Notes: a model not told the origin generated them from the letters alone. 64,000 bases of DNA from Lachnospira pectinoschiza (GCF_900103815.1 NZ_FNHZ01000006.1:101726-165725), one strand, 5' to 3'; shown: positions 1 to 10,135, counted from the first letter of the stretch. Translations and numbers: made by a program.

Positions 1-1
1 T

Positions 2-1255
2 ACAGTTGGTATCCTTGAAACAAAGGATGAAGATATTAGAAGTATGAGAGAGCTTATTACTTATGGTTTAAAGGGACTTGCAGCTTACCTTAAGCACGCT
101 AATGCACTTTTAAGAGACAATGAGGAGATTGATGCATTTTTACAAAGCGCTCTTGCAAAGACACTTGATGATAGCTTAAGCCTTGAGGATTTAATCGCTT
201 TAAGCATGGAGACAGGTAAGTTTGGTGTTGATGGCATGGCACTTCTTGATGCTGCCCATAACGAAAGATTTGGCGCTCCTGAAATTACAAAGGTTGATTT
301 AGGAGTTCGTAAAAATCCAGCTATTCTTATTTCAGGACATGACTTAAGAGATCTTGAAATGTTACTTGAGCAGACAGCTGGCACAGGAGTTGATGTTTAT
401 ACTCATTCTGAAATGCTTGCAGGTCAGTATTATCCAGCCTTTAAGAAGTACCCTCACTTTGCCGGTAACTACGGTAATGCATGGTGGAAGCAGAAGGAAG
501 AATTTGAGAAATTTAACGGACCTATCTTAATGACTACAAACTGTATCGTTCCTCCAGCTGAGAGCTATAAGGATAGATTATGGACAACAGGTGCTACAGG
601 TTATCCAGGATGTAAGCACATTCCAGGTGAATACGGCGAGGTTAAGGATTTCTCTGAAATCATTGCTCAGGCTAAGACTTGTCCTGCTCCTACAGAAATC
701 GAGACAGGAACTATCGTTGGTGGATTTGCTCACGAGCAGGTATTTGCCCTTGCAGATAAGATCGTTGAGGCTGTTAAGTCTGGCGCTATTAGAAAGTTCT
801 TAGTTATGGGTGGTTGCGATGGACGTATGAAGTCTAGAAGCTACTACACAGACTTTGCAAATAAGCTCCCTAAGGACGTTGTAATCTTAACTGTAGGTTG
901 TGCTAAGTATAAGTTTAATAAGCTTGATTTAGGCGATATTGGAGGTATTCCACGTCTTCTTGATGCAGGTCAGTGTAACGATTCTTACTCTCTTGCAGTT
1001 ATTGCCCTTAAGCTTAAGGAAATCTTTGGCCTTGATGACATTAATGACTTACCAATCGTTTATAACATTTCTTGGTACGAGCAGAAGGCAGTTATTGTCT
1101 TACTTGCCTTACTTTACCTTGGAGTTAAGAACATTCACTTAGGACCAACACTTCCAGCTTTCCTTTCTGAAAATGTTACTAACTTCCTAGTTGAGAACTT
1201 TGGAATTTCAGGAATCACTAACGTAGATGATGACTTAAAGGCATTTTTCGAATAA
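2..1255 (+). CDS. hcp: Hydroxylamine reductase (hybrid cluster protein), 5' truncated by window edge
   Basis: The reading frame is open from base 2, so the gene begins before the window and its N-terminal cysteine region is missing. About 418 residues are visible. The rest matches Hcp: [14 protein letters not shown], the MTTNCIVPP cysteine segment, GYPGCKHI, the VMGGCDGR segment, the [10 protein letters not shown] segment, [10 protein letters not shown], and the C-terminal [11 protein letters not shown] stretch. These residues hold the hybrid Fe-S-O cluster in the known family. Hcp is a cytoplasmic enzyme reducing hydroxylamine or NO in nitrosative-stress defence. Family assignment is firm; the physiological substrate here is inferred. 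Confidence 0.95.
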   Translation, partial: TVGILETKDEDIRSMRELITYGLKGLAAYLKHANALLRDNEEIDAFLQSALAKTLDDSLSLEDLIALSMETGKFGVDGMALLDAAHNERFGAPEITKVDLGVRKNPAILISGHDLRDLEMLLEQTAGTGVDVYTHSEMLAGQYYPAFKKYPHFAGNYGNAWWKQKEEFEKFNGPILMTTNCIVPPAESYKDRLWTTGATGYPGCKHIPGEYGEVKDFSEIIAQAKTCPAPTEIETGTIVGGFAHEQVFALADKIVEAVKSGAIRKFLVMGGCDGRMKSRSYYTDFANKLPKDVVILTVGCAKYKFNKLDLGDIGGIPRLLDAGQCNDSYSLAVIALKLKEIFGLDDINDLPIVYNISWYEQKAVIVLLALLYLGVKNIHLGPTLPAFLSENVTNFLVENFGISGITNVDDDLKAFFE

Positions 1256-1301
1256 TTAACAATTGAATGCTTGTTAAAAATGCAAACAATTTGCAAAAAT
1301 G

Positions 1302-1330
1302 TTGACACCCCTAATTTTCGTGATTATAAT
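1302..1330 (+). promoter_or_regulatory. Sigma-A-type promoter
   Basis: TTGACA at 1302-1307 and TATAAT at 1325-1330 are separated by 17 bases, a consensus housekeeping promoter. It lies 30 bases before the start codon of the small secreted protein at 1360. Confidence 0.85.
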
Positions 1331-1359
1331 ACATGAAAGAAACGGGAAAGGGGTAAATT

Positions 1360-1980
1360 ATGTCTAATAAGGAAGATAAAGTTAAGTTAAAAAAGACGCT
1401 TATTCGAATTGGGAAAAGTACACTAATATTAGCAGTAGCAGCTTTTGTCTGTTTTAATTTAGTGGACTGTAATTTTACAGGTTCATCAACTGTTAATAGT
1501 GTATTAAATGAAAAGACTAATGAAACAACAAGCACTAACCAGTCGGTTAATGATTATTCAAATACAGAAGCTACTACAGAGAATGAATCCACAGTGGATG
1601 ATAGTAATGGGCCTGTTTCCTCTAATGGAATTGACTATGATTTAACTGAAATGAGCTCAACAATGGTCTATGCCACTGTTTATGAGATGATGGCTTATCC
1701 AAGTTTATATGAGGGCAAGACAGTTAAGATGGAAGGTCAGTATTATGCTCTTTATGTAGATGCTGATAATACTTATTATATGTACTGCCTTGTATCAGAT
1801 GCCTTAGGCTGTTGTACACAAGGTATGGAATTTGTTTGGGGTGATGGAAGTCACGTTTACCCAGATGAGTATCCAGCAGATAAGACAGAGGTTGTGGTAA
1901 GCGGAACCTTTAAGACATACACACAGGATGGTAATACTTACTGTTGTATCGACAATGCTACAATGGAAGTTGCTAAGTAA
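1360..1980 (+). CDS. Secreted or membrane-anchored protein with OB-fold-like C-terminal domain
   Basis: The 206-residue product has a basic N-terminus, one hydrophobic segment (about residues 20-40, with a Cys shortly after) and a Thr/Asn/Ser-rich linker to about residue 90. A compact domain follows. It contains PSLYEGKTVKMEGQY and CLVSDALGCCTQGMEFVW, which resembles the C-terminal part of YcgQ/DUF1980-like proteins and also the C-terminal domain of the GTPase at 42014-42964 (VYNGKTVTFKGQ, VMTCCVDDTSFIGY). I infer a small extracytoplasmic domain, perhaps metal-related; there is no direct evidence for function. RBS GGAAAGGGG precedes the ATG. It is monocistronic, with its own promoter and terminator. 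Confidence 0.6.
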   Translation: MSNKEDKVKLKKTLIRIGKSTLILAVAAFVCFNLVDCNFTGSSTVNSVLNEKTNETTSTNQSVNDYSNTEATTENESTVDDSNGPVSSNGIDYDLTEMSSTMVYATVYEMMAYPSLYEGKTVKMEGQYYALYVDADNTYYMYCLVSDALGCCTQGMEFVWGDGSHVYPDEYPADKTEVVVSGTFKTYTQDGNTYCCIDNATMEVAK

Positions 1981-2014
1981 AAAGCTATATAAATCTTAAA
2001 TACAATAACAAAAC

Positions 2015-2055
2015 TAGCCGAGGTTAATGTGGATGATTCACATTAGCCTCGGCTA
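2015..2055. terminator. Bidirectional hairpin between convergent genes
   Basis: A 17-bp near-perfect inverted repeat (TAGCCGAGGTTAATGTG with CACATTAGCCTCGGCTA) with a 7-base loop lies between the 1360-1980 gene and convergent degV. It could terminate both transcripts. Confidence 0.75.
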
Positions 2056-2128
2056 AGTCATTTATTATAGGATTATCTGGTTGGTAAAATTTATTCAATA
2101 CTACATATCGGTAAAATTTATTCGAAAA

Positions 2129-2956
2129 TTAGCACTCGCAGGCAATTACAATTCCATAGCGCTCTGCATAGTAACTTACGAGTCCTCTAGCTGGATAGAT
2201 GTTAATATCCAAATTAGGGAAAAGATTTTTAAGGGCAGCGCCAAAACCTGAGGCTAGCTCTTCATTTTCCACATGACAAATTCTTACCTTACCGCCAGCA
2301 AAGCCTGCCTTTGTCATTTCTTCTATAAGCTTTGAAAATACATTCTTAACGCCTCTAGATTTAGCTATAGGCTCGATTGTACCTTCTTTACTTGCAGTAC
2401 CAATAATGCTAATGTTAAGCTTTCCAATAAGGGAAGCTACGATTTTATTAACACGACCGTTTTGAGCTAGGTTATGTAGAGATTTGAAAGCGAAGAAAAG
2501 GCGAGTTGATGAAAGATAGGCCTTTGTTTCATTTTCAATAAACTCAAAAGACTTACCGGCCTTTTTAAGGTCAATAATCTTCTCTAACATAAGGCGCATC
2601 TCAGGGCCTGTACTTAGTGTGTCTACAATTAAAATCTTGCTGTCTGGATGATCCTCAAGATATAAATCTCTTGCAACACAAGCGCTGTTATAAGTGCCTG
2701 AAAGACCGCTAGTCATTGTTACAACATAGATTTCATCTCCGCCCTCAAAGGCATTTAACCAGCTCTCTGTTGAAGGACAAGCTGTATAAGATCTGTCCTT
2801 GTAGGCAAGAAGATAGTCAAGCATCTCGTGGATGTCTAAATTCTCGTCGTCTAGGTAATCTCTTTCCTCAGTATATATTCTAAGTGAAGCGATATTAATA
2901 TCGGTATCATTAATTTTTCTAGTATCACATGATGAGTCGGCAATAAACTTGATCAT
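2129..2956 (-). CDS. DegV family fatty-acid-binding protein
   Basis: The 275-residue product shows the DegV fold signature: N-terminal IADSSCD, TACPSTESWLNAFEG, VVTMTSGLSGTYNSA and a C-terminal GLVSYYAERYG. DegV/FakB proteins bind a fatty acid and can present it to the kinase FakA; no fakA is visible nearby, so use in exogenous fatty acid activation is inferred from the family. RBS AAGGAG precedes the ATG. It is divergent from the TetR gene at 3087, sharing a 130-bp intergenic region, so co-regulation is plausible. Confidence 0.92.
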   Translation of the reverse strand: MIKFIADSSCDTRKINDTDINIASLRIYTEERDYLDDENLDIHEMLDYLLAYKDRSYTACPSTESWLNAFEGGDEIYVVTMTSGLSGTYNSACVARDLYLEDHPDSKILIVDTLSTGPEMRLMLEKIIDLKKAGKSFEFIENETKAYLSSTRLFFAFKSLHNLAQNGRVNKIVASLIGKLNISIIGTASKEGTIEPIAKSRGVKNVFSKLIEEMTKAGFAGGKVRICHVENEELASGFGAALKNLFPNLDINIYPARGLVSYYAERYGIVIACEC

Positions 2957-3086
2957 AAACGTACTCCTTTAAGTTAAATCGTCATCTCGTGGTTTTTTAA
3001 ACCGTATATTATTGTAAATAAAACGACGAGGGTGTACAATTTACAAAATAGCTGTTTTTGTTCATTTAGGGCGATGGAGATTGATT

Positions 3087-3614
3087 ATGGAATTAAAAAA
3101 CATTAAAATTAACGAGAAATCAGAATTTACGAGAAAATGTATTGGCGAGGCAATAGTGATTTTGCTTAAGTCTACAGACTTTTCTCGTTTGAAAATATCA
3201 GACATTGTAAAAAAAGCGGGAGTATCAAGAACCACTTTTTACAAGTATTACACAACACCATATTCAGTACTTAAGGATTATTTAAGCCTAATGGTTTCTG
3301 AGTATATTGTTAAAGGCGAGAATTTAGGACAGGATAAGTTTTTTAACTATGATCACATTATCTTTTCCTTTAATTTTTTCGACAGATATGCAGAGTTTTT
3401 CTTAACTCTAGCAGATAATAAACTACATTCAGTTTTATTTGAAGGCATTAATGAATTTATGATAAATCATTTAAAGCCAGATAAGAGTATTTCTATGTAT
3501 AAATTATATTCTTACGCAGGAGCGCTTCTTAATAGTTTCCTAAAGTGGGAGGAAAATGGCAAGAAAGAAAAGGTAGAGGATATTGCCGTTACTCTTGAAG
3601 GTTTCATTAGCTAG
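3087..3614 (+). CDS. TetR/AcrR family transcriptional regulator
   Basis: The 175-residue protein has an N-terminal helix-turn-helix (residues 15-60: GEAIVILLKSTDFSRLKISDIVKKAG followed by VSRTTFYKYY), typical of TetR, and a helical C-terminal ligand domain of the DhaS/TetR_C type. The ATG at 3087 is preferred because GGAGA ends 7 bases upstream; the TTG at 3081 would overlap that site. Because it is divergent from degV, it may control degV and the flavoenzyme downstream, though this is only inferred from position. Confidence 0.88.
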   Translation: MELKNIKINEKSEFTRKCIGEAIVILLKSTDFSRLKISDIVKKAGVSRTTFYKYYTTPYSVLKDYLSLMVSEYIVKGENLGQDKFFNYDHIIFSFNFFDRYAEFFLTLADNKLHSVLFEGINEFMINHLKPDKSISMYKLYSYAGALLNSFLKWEENGKKEKVEDIAVTLEGFIS

Positions 3615-3650
3615 TTAAATATTTATATTAGTTTGAATGTAAAATTAATA

Positions 3651-3678
3651 TTGACTTTGAATATTTTGACTATATAAT
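3651..3678 (+). promoter_or_regulatory. Putative promoter for the flavoenzyme gene
   Basis: TTGACT at 3651-3656 and TATAAT at 3673-3678 have a 16-base spacer. They lie about 95 bases before the start of the nitronate monooxygenase-like gene, leaving an A/T-rich leader. Confidence 0.65.
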
Positions 3679-3771
3679 AATTAAATGTAGTTATACAATT
3701 TGTTTGTTATTTTCTACAAAATATATCTGGCTTGGACTTTATCTAAGCTAGACTAGAATGTAGGGAGAAAT

Positions 3772-4869
3772 ATGATGGATATTAATGGTAAGAAACTAGA
3801 ACATGGAATTATTCAAGGTGGAATGGGCGTTGGTGTGTCCCTTTCTGAGCTTGCAGGTAATGTGGCAAAGGAAGGCTGCATGGGCGTTATTAGCTCGGTA
3901 AATATTGGCTATAAGGAGTCTGATTTTTACAAAAATCCTTTAGCGGCTAATCTTAGAGCCCTTAAAAATCACATTAAGAGAGCTAAGGAAATTGCTGGTG
4001 GCAAGGGCCTTATTGGGGTCAATATTATGGTGGCTGTAAGTCATTATGAAGAGACAGTTAAGGCCGCAATTGAAGCAGGAGCTGATGCAATTATTTCAGG
4101 TGCTGGTCTTCCTCTAAAATTAGCAGGACTAGTTAAGGACAGTAAAACTCTATATGCGCCAATCGTTTCAAGTAAGAGGGCAGCAGCGCTTCTTTTAAAG
4201 ACCTTTGCAAAGAGAGAAAACTCAGTACCAGATTTTATTGTAATTGAAGGTCATCAGGCCGGAGGACATCTAGGTTTTTCAGCTGATGATTTAGAAAATG
4301 ATACATGCCAGGACAATCTAACTATCCTAAAGGAAGTCCTTGAGGTCGTTAAGACTTTTGAGGAGCAGTTTAAGAAAAAGATTAGAGTATTCCTTGGCGG
4401 TGGCGTATTTACTGGAAAAGATATGGCTGAGGCTATAAAAAACGGAGCTGATGGCGTTCAGATCGGTACAAGATTTATTGCAACAAATGAGTGCGATGCA
4501 GCAGATACTTTCAAGGAAGTTTTAGTGGAGGCAAAGGAAGAGGACGTAAAGATTATTAAGAGTCCAGTTGGCATGCCAGCAAGAGCTGTCTACACTCCAC
4601 TTTTGAAAAAATTGGACATGGGAGATAAATTTTTTGCAAAGAAATGTAATAACTGTTTAACAGCCTGTCCTAAGGGAGATAAGATTCCTTACTGTATCAG
4701 CCGTGCCTTGATTTCTGCGGTGGAAGGTAACAAGGAAGAAGGTTTATTTTTCTGTGGTGAAAATGTATCGCGAATCAAGGAAATTGTAAGCGTCCACGAT
4801 TTAGTAAGCGAGTTGTTAACTGATTGCAAGGCAGAGCTTGCATTTATTAGTATGGATACATTTGTATAA
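3772..4869 (+). CDS. Nitronate monooxygenase / 2-nitropropane dioxygenase-like flavoprotein
   Basis: The 365-residue TIM-barrel FMN protein has GIIQGGMGVGVS near the N-terminus, DAIISGAGLP, IEGHQAGGHLGF (the catalytic-His region of NMO/FabK-type enzymes), VFLGGGVFTGKDMAEAIKNG and GVQIGTRFI for phosphate binding. The C-terminus holds an unusual cysteine cluster (CNNCLTACPKGDKIPYC, about residues 294-310), seen in clostridial members. It may oxidise nitronates or be a FabK-like enoyl-ACP reductase; the sequence favours the generic NAD(P)H-flavin oxidoreductase family. GGGAG precedes two in-frame ATGs (3772, 3775), either of which may start. Confidence 0.88.
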   Translation: MMDINGKKLEHGIIQGGMGVGVSLSELAGNVAKEGCMGVISSVNIGYKESDFYKNPLAANLRALKNHIKRAKEIAGGKGLIGVNIMVAVSHYEETVKAAIEAGADAIISGAGLPLKLAGLVKDSKTLYAPIVSSKRAAALLLKTFAKRENSVPDFIVIEGHQAGGHLGFSADDLENDTCQDNLTILKEVLEVVKTFEEQFKKKIRVFLGGGVFTGKDMAEAIKNGADGVQIGTRFIATNECDAADTFKEVLVEAKEEDVKIIKSPVGMPARAVYTPLLKKLDMGDKFFAKKCNNCLTACPKGDKIPYCISRALISAVEGNKEEGLFFCGENVSRIKEIVSVHDLVSELLTDCKAELAFISMDTFV

Positions 4870-4995
4870 AATAAACGAAAAAGCTCTCAAAAACTTGTAT
4901 ATTATGTGAATATAATGTATCATAGCAATATGATGATTATGTGACAATTAAATACAAACATAAATATAATTCTTTAGCGAAATGGAGAGTGTATT

Positions 4996-7032
4996 ATGAA
5001 CGCAAGAAAAGAAACAAAAGACTTAGGCAATGGCAAGAAGGTCAAAAGAAGTATAAGTACTACTCTTTTACTTGTTGTTTTGCCGATTGTAACTGTTGGT
5101 ATTTTAGGAATTATTTTATTCTTAAATAGTCAGGCGTCATCTTCAATGGAAGAATTGTCTAAAAAGGATTTACAGGCAGAAACCGATGCAAATGCTAACA
5201 TCTTAAGTGCTCCTTTTAGAATGTTAATGTCAAAGTTTGGACAGTATGCAGACACCCTTGAAACGGTGGAGTTTGCTGATCATGACGCAATCAGAGCCTA
5301 TATTGAACCTTCTGTGAATTATCAACCAGTTAAAAATACTGGTATTTATATAGGTTTCCCAGATGATTCATATATTTATGCAGATGGTAGAGTTATGGAT
5401 TCTAGTTGGCTCCCTACTCAAAGAGATTGGTATAGCTTTGGTATGGAAAATGATACTTTCGAGGTAACGGAAGCATATCAGCCAACAGATGGTGGACTCT
5501 GTGTTACATTTGCAAGAAGAGTAGACTTATACGATGGTACAAAAGCTGTTATGGCGGTGGATGTTTATTTAACAGAACTTGATACAGATGTATCGGCTCT
5601 TACACCTATGGATACAGGTAGATCTGCAGTTATTAATGAGACTCAGCTTTTATCTTACGCAGATTCTTCATTAAATGGTTCAACAATTGCATCCGTTGGC
5701 AGTGACTATCTAACTAAGATTCAGAAGTACGCTTATAATGACAGCGAAACAGATGTTATTGAATTAGAAAATGATGATGGCGATAATGTATTTTTAGCAA
5801 AAGCAACCATTACAGGCTTACCATGGGTTATTGTTTCCGTGGTATCTGAAAAGGATGTTTTATCTAGCTCAGTACATTTTAGAAATATTGCTTTTATCCT
5901 TATGGTACTTGTATTAATTATTATTATAGGAATTATTCTTGTTGCTATTCGTTCAATTATTGCTAAACCTGTTGGCCAGCTTTCAGACAGTATTATTGCT
6001 GTTTCTAATGGCGATTTCACAACTAAAATGCCAGAAAGCAAGGGCGATGAAATTGGACTTATTAGTATTGAGATGACGAATTATGTAGACAAGATGCGAG
6101 ATACTATTGGGGACATCATGGGCAGGGCTAATCAACTTCTACAAGAATCTGAAACCTCGAAAGATGCGGCCAATTTCATGTCTAAGGAGTCTAGAGAACA
6201 GTCTGTTTCTATGAACCAGATTGAAGAGGCTATGGATGGTATTTCAAGAGCGGTTACTGAACTTGCTCAAAATGCTACAGACCTTGCTCAGTCTATTGCA
6301 AATTTAACTGACAACGGTAATGAAACTAACGAAGTTATGTTAAATCTTGTAAAGCAGGCAGATATTGGACATAAGGATATGGTAAATGTTGAGCAGAACA
6401 TGGAACATATCACTGAGTCTATGGGCGAGATGAATGATGTTGTAAATGTAGTAAAGACCTCTGCTGATAAGATCAATGAAATCGTTCGAATGATTGATTC
6501 TATTGCTGAGCAGACAAATTTACTTTCACTTAATGCAAGTATTGAGGCAGCTCGTGCAGGTGAAGCTGGTAAGGGCTTCGCAGTTGTTGCAGGTGAAATT
6601 GGTAACCTTGCTTCAAATAGCCAGGATGCAGCCCAGGATATTGCAAAGATTATTACTGAGATTACAGGTGAGGTTGATAAGCTAACTAACAAGTCTCAGA
6701 AGAATATGGAAGCTATTGGCGAATCAAGTGATGCCGTTAAGAAGGCAGGAGAGAGTTTCTCAGTTATTATTAGTGAGCTTGATAATGCAGCCAATATCAT
6801 GCAGTCTATGATTACTCTTATGAATGATGTAAATGATATTGCATCAAATGTTGCTGCTATTTCAGAAGAGCAGTCAGCAAGTTCAGAGGAAGTTGTAGCT
6901 ACTGTTGAGACCTTAGTTGTATCAGCTAATGACATTGCTGATAGAAGTAAGAGTGTATCTGACTCAGCTAACACAGTATCTGATTCGGCTAAGTCAATTA
7001 ACAACTTACTTGATCAATTTACCATTGAGTAA
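4996..7032 (+). CDS. Methyl-accepting chemotaxis protein (Cache sensor)
   Basis: This is a 678-residue chemoreceptor. A membrane segment lies at about residues 22-44, then a roughly 250-residue extracellular Cache-type sensor ([24 protein letters not shown]), a second membrane segment at about 299-322, and a HAMP domain ([23 protein letters not shown]). The long signalling coiled coil carries the conserved hairpin tip [20 protein letters not shown] followed by [11 protein letters not shown]. The tip would bind CheA/CheW; no che genes are in the window, so it is an orphan receptor gene. RBS GGAGAG lies before the ATG and a terminator follows. Confidence 0.96.
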   Translation: MNARKETKDLGNGKKVKRSISTTLLLVVLPIVTVGILGIILFLNSQASSSMEELSKKDLQAETDANANILSAPFRMLMSKFGQYADTLETVEFADHDAIRAYIEPSVNYQPVKNTGIYIGFPDDSYIYADGRVMDSSWLPTQRDWYSFGMENDTFEVTEAYQPTDGGLCVTFARRVDLYDGTKAVMAVDVYLTELDTDVSALTPMDTGRSAVINETQLLSYADSSLNGSTIASVGSDYLTKIQKYAYNDSETDVIELENDDGDNVFLAKATITGLPWVIVSVVSEKDVLSSSVHFRNIAFILMVLVLIIIIGIILVAIRSIIAKPVGQLSDSIIAVSNGDFTTKMPESKGDEIGLISIEMTNYVDKMRDTIGDIMGRANQLLQESETSKDAANFMSKESREQSVSMNQIEEAMDGISRAVTELAQNATDLAQSIANLTDNGNETNEVMLNLVKQADIGHKDMVNVEQNMEHITESMGEMNDVVNVVKTSADKINEIVRMIDSIAEQTNLLSLNASIEAARAGEAGKGFAVVAGEIGNLASNSQDAAQDIAKIITEITGEVDKLTNKSQKNMEAIGESSDAVKKAGESFSVIISELDNAANIMQSMITLMNDVNDIASNVAAISEEQSASSEEVVATVETLVVSANDIADRSKSVSDSANTVSDSAKSINNLLDQFTIE

Positions 7033-7077
7033 CATTTTTAAAGCTAAAATAAAAAATTAATGATTAACTTATGAGAG

Positions 7078-7110
7078 GCAAGTCGGAGAAATCCGGCTTG
7101 CTTTATTTTT
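7078..7110 (+). terminator. Rho-independent terminator after the chemoreceptor gene
   Basis: Stem GCAAGTCGG / CCGGCTTGC (one T-G pair) at 7078-7101 with loop AGAAAT is followed by a T-rich tract. Confidence 0.85.
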
Positions 7111-7227
7111 ACCTTTTTTTTACACAAACTAGGAGGCAGATTTTACTAAAGACAAATATAATGACAAAGTCATCGCGAGACAGAGGAAAAAGATCAAAGA
7201 AAATGAAGACAAATGGGGAGGCTTAAT

Positions 7228-8841
7228 ATGAAGAAGCAGACGATAAAAGCTTTAGCAGTTACATTAGCAGCATGTATTGCAATTGGAAGCTGCGCGGTTG
7301 CCTTTGGTAAAAACATAGTTACTAAGGTGGAAAAAGAAGTTAGCGCAGAAGAAATGGTAACAACAAAAACACCTAAATATGTGTTCTTATTTATTGGAGA
7401 TGGAATGTCATATCCACAGATAGAAACAACTAATTATTATTTATCGGCAGTAAAAAACGGTACTAGCATGGGAGATAAGAAGGAAGGTACAGTTTTAGAA
7501 AAGGAATCTGATGAACTTTCTTTCCTTGATTTCCCAGTAGCTGGTAGCGCACAGACTTATGATAGTAGCTCCTTCTGTCCTGATTCAGCATCAACTGCAA
7601 CATCTATTTCAACAGGACATAAGACATATAGTGGAACAATTAATATGGATGAGGCTGGAAAAGTAAGCTATGAAACAATAACAGAGAAATTAAAGGATCA
7701 GCTAGGATATAAAGTTGGTGTTATCTCATCAGTTAATTTAAATCATGCTACACCAGCAGCATTCTATTGTCATCAGCCAAAGAGATCAAATTATTATGAC
7801 ATCGGACTTGAGATGATTGATAGTGATTTTGATTATTTTGCAGGTGGCGGTTTATTAAAGCCTACTGGAGCTAATAAAGACCAGGAAAATCTTTATGATT
7901 TAGCAGAAAAGAAAGGCTACACAGTAGTTAATACTCAAGCAGAAGCTCAAAATGTAACAGCGGACACAGGTAAGACAATTATTATTGATGAGCATTTAGC
8001 AGATAGCGATGCCATGGAATATGAAATTGATAGACCTGAGGATCATTGGGCTCTAAAGGATTATGTTGCCAAGGGTATTGATTGCCTTTATGAAGGAAAT
8101 GATAAAGGCTTCTTTATGATGGTAGAAGGCGGCAAAATCGACTGGGCATGTCATGCCAACGATGCAGCATCAACTATGTCTGATACAAAGGCACTATCAG
8201 ATGCAATTGATGAAGCGGTTGACTTTTATAATGAACATCCAGATGAGACTTTGATTCTTGTTACTGGCGACCATGAAACAGGTGGTTTAACAATTGGTTA
8301 TGCAGGTACTAACTACGATACATTTTTACAGAATCTTTCAAATCAAAAGATTAGTTTCTCAGCTTTTGATGATAACTATGTATCAAAGTATAAGGAAAAT
8401 AACACAAGCTTTGATGATGTCATGAAGGACGTTACAGATTTATTCGGACTTGTTCCACAGTCAGTTGCAAGTCAGAACGCTGAGACTGGTGTAACTACTG
8501 ATAGTGCAGATAGTCATCCAACGGGAGTTACATCAGGTAATCTAGTTTTAACAGATTATGAATTAGAAAAATTAAAAGATGCATATGATAAGACTATGTC
8601 AGCAAATGAAGAAGAAAAGCTTAGTCAGGAAGAATATATACTTTATGGTAGTTATGAACCATTAACAGTAACAATTACACATATTCTTAATAATAAGTCA
8701 GGTATATCATATTCAAGTTATAGCCATACAGGACTTCCTGTTGGAGTATTCGCTCTTGGTGTTGGACAGGGTGAATTTGAAGGATACTACGATAACACTG
8801 AAATTTACAACAAGATGGCAGACTTGTTAAAAGTGGAGTAG
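7228..8841 (+). CDS. Secreted alkaline phosphatase
   Basis: The 537-residue protein has a signal peptide (KK, then a hydrophobic run of about 20 residues with a possible lipobox-like SC at residues 20-21) and the PhoA family core: LFIGDGMSYPQ (metal-binding Asp), CPDSASTATSISTGHKT (catalytic Ser region), GFFMMVEGGKIDWACHAND, VTGDHETGG, and a C-terminal YSSYSHTGLPVGVFALG His. It should hydrolyse phosphomonoesters outside the membrane. The ATG at 7228 follows GGGGAGG with good spacing; an earlier ATG at 7213 overlaps that site. The yibE/F-like gene starts 3 bases after the stop, so the two are likely co-transcribed. Confidence 0.94.
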   Translation: MKKQTIKALAVTLAACIAIGSCAVAFGKNIVTKVEKEVSAEEMVTTKTPKYVFLFIGDGMSYPQIETTNYYLSAVKNGTSMGDKKEGTVLEKESDELSFLDFPVAGSAQTYDSSSFCPDSASTATSISTGHKTYSGTINMDEAGKVSYETITEKLKDQLGYKVGVISSVNLNHATPAAFYCHQPKRSNYYDIGLEMIDSDFDYFAGGGLLKPTGANKDQENLYDLAEKKGYTVVNTQAEAQNVTADTGKTIIIDEHLADSDAMEYEIDRPEDHWALKDYVAKGIDCLYEGNDKGFFMMVEGGKIDWACHANDAASTMSDTKALSDAIDEAVDFYNEHPDETLILVTGDHETGGLTIGYAGTNYDTFLQNLSNQKISFSAFDDNYVSKYKENNTSFDDVMKDVTDLFGLVPQSVASQNAETGVTTDSADSHPTGVTSGNLVLTDYELEKLKDAYDKTMSANEEEKLSQEEYILYGSYEPLTVTITHILNNKSGISYSSYSHTGLPVGVFALGVGQGEFEGYYDNTEIYNKMADLLKVE

Positions 8842-8844
8842 TAA

Positions 8845-10002
8845 ATGTATCTTAAGGTTTTAAATGTGTTAAAAAAACTTTGGGGATTACAGTCTTCGGG
8901 CTGGAAATCCCTTTTAGTAGCTTTTATTATTTGCCTCATTCTTATAATAATTCCAACAGGATTTGAGGACGCTGTTATATATCAAGGAACAGATAAGGTA
9001 AAGGCTGAAGTTGTAGAAGTGGATAATTCAGCAATTAAAGATGCTGGTCTTATAAGAACTGGTGAGCAGATATGTAAGGTCTATTTAAAGGCAGGCAAAT
9101 TTAAAGGGCAGACTAGGGAAGCCATTAATCTTCTTACAGGTAGCCTAGCTCAGGATAAGGAATTTAAAGTCGGTGATTTAGCTATGGTTGTAGTTAGTAA
9201 TGATGGTGAAAATGTAAGCTCTATCACTATGATTGATCACTTCCGTATAGGTTGGGAAATAGTGTTATTAGTTATATTTGCATTATTATTAATTCTCTTT
9301 TCGGGACCAGTAGGTATAAGGGCTTTGTTCTCCTTTATAATTTCTGTACTTAGCATTTGGAAAATTTTAATTCCTGCATGTCTAAAGGGAATCAATCCGA
9401 TTCTTGTTGGACTCTTTTTAGTAACATTTTTAACAATAGTTATTATTAGCTTTGTCTATGGAGTTGATAAAAAGAGTTTGGCAGCCATAATGGGAAGTAT
9501 GTTAGGTGTGATAGTAGCCTGTCTTTTATCGATATTTTTTACACATGTTTTAAAAATTCATGGTGCGATTATGACAGATAGTGAGTCCTTACTTTATTCC
9601 GGTTATCAAAATTTGAATTTAACAAATATTTTCATGGCGGGAATATTTATAGGTGCATCAGGGGCAATGATGGATTTATCCGTGGATATTACTAGTGGAA
9701 TAGCTGAGGTTATAAGAAAAAAACCAGATATAACTAGATGGGAAGCAATGGCAAGTGGCATTCGCATTGGTCAAGCAGCAACAGGCACAATGACTACAAC
9801 CCTCCTTTTAGCCTATGCCGGCAGTTGTACAAGTCAGTTAATGGTTTTTATGGCGCAGGGAACTCCGATTGTTAATATCCTTAATTATAAATATGTGGCA
9901 AGTGAGATTTTACAAACTTTAGTTGGTTCATTTGCTTTAGTAACTGTAGCTCCTTTTACAGCTGTAGTTGCTGGAATTTTATTAGTAAAAAGGGATAGAT
10001 AA
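8845..10002 (+). CDS. YibE/F family integral membrane protein
   Basis: The 385-residue protein has one N-terminal membrane segment (about residues 23-40), a small extracytoplasmic beta domain (about 45-130), then six or seven further membrane segments. The segment GASGAMMDLSVDI and the region RIGQAATGTMTTTLLLAYAG are the family signature. The biochemical role is unknown; the family has been suggested to be a transporter. Immediate coupling to the phosphatase gene hints at a function linked to extracellular phosphate compounds, which is inference. Confidence 0.88.
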   Translation: MYLKVLNVLKKLWGLQSSGWKSLLVAFIICLILIIIPTGFEDAVIYQGTDKVKAEVVEVDNSAIKDAGLIRTGEQICKVYLKAGKFKGQTREAINLLTGSLAQDKEFKVGDLAMVVVSNDGENVSSITMIDHFRIGWEIVLLVIFALLLILFSGPVGIRALFSFIISVLSIWKILIPACLKGINPILVGLFLVTFLTIVIISFVYGVDKKSLAAIMGSMLGVIVACLLSIFFTHVLKIHGAIMTDSESLLYSGYQNLNLTNIFMAGIFIGASGAMMDLSVDITSGIAEVIRKKPDITRWEAMASGIRIGQAATGTMTTTLLLAYAGSCTSQLMVFMAQGTPIVNILNYKYVASEILQTLVGSFALVTVAPFTAVVAGILLVKRDR

Positions 10003-10031
10003 ACTAGTTATTTTAATATAAAGAAAATGAT

Positions 10032-10070
10032 AAAAAACAGTATGTGTAATAGTAACGCATACTGTTTTTT
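10032..10070 (+). terminator. Rho-independent terminator
   Basis: The perfect arm AAAAAACAGTATG pairs with CATACTGTTTTTT and ends in a T run. It closes the phosphatase-YibE/F transcript. Confidence 0.85.
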
Positions 10071-10074
10071 ATTT

Positions 10075-10135
10075 GAACGCAGTGCCACTGCGTTCATGAG
10101 GAAGTAGCGAAGCGGATTCCGAATGTCCGCTTTAC
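10075..10135. repeat. Dispersed repeat, copy 1 (palindrome plus 35-bp core)
   Basis: A perfect palindrome GAACGCAGTG-C-CACTGCGTTC at 10075-10095 is followed by a 35-base core at 10101-10135 that is identical to 32840-32874. The core can fold (AAGCGGA with TCCGCTT). The rest of the 335-base interval before the DUF5131 gene holds the terminator at 10032 and an A/T-rich stretch with no gene. The element resembles a small non-coding dispersed repeat rather than an IS. Confidence 0.75.

Noticed and set aside
2957..3086. TetR operator between degV and the tetR-like gene
   Set aside because: Only weak partial symmetry (TCGTC ... GACGA) with a spacing that is too large. No clear palindrome.
7132..7226. 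Small gene before the alkaline phosphatase
   Set aside because: Two short open frames exist (e.g. ATG at 7161, 21 codons), but neither has a convincing RBS-start combination and the composition is only Lys-rich. Not called.
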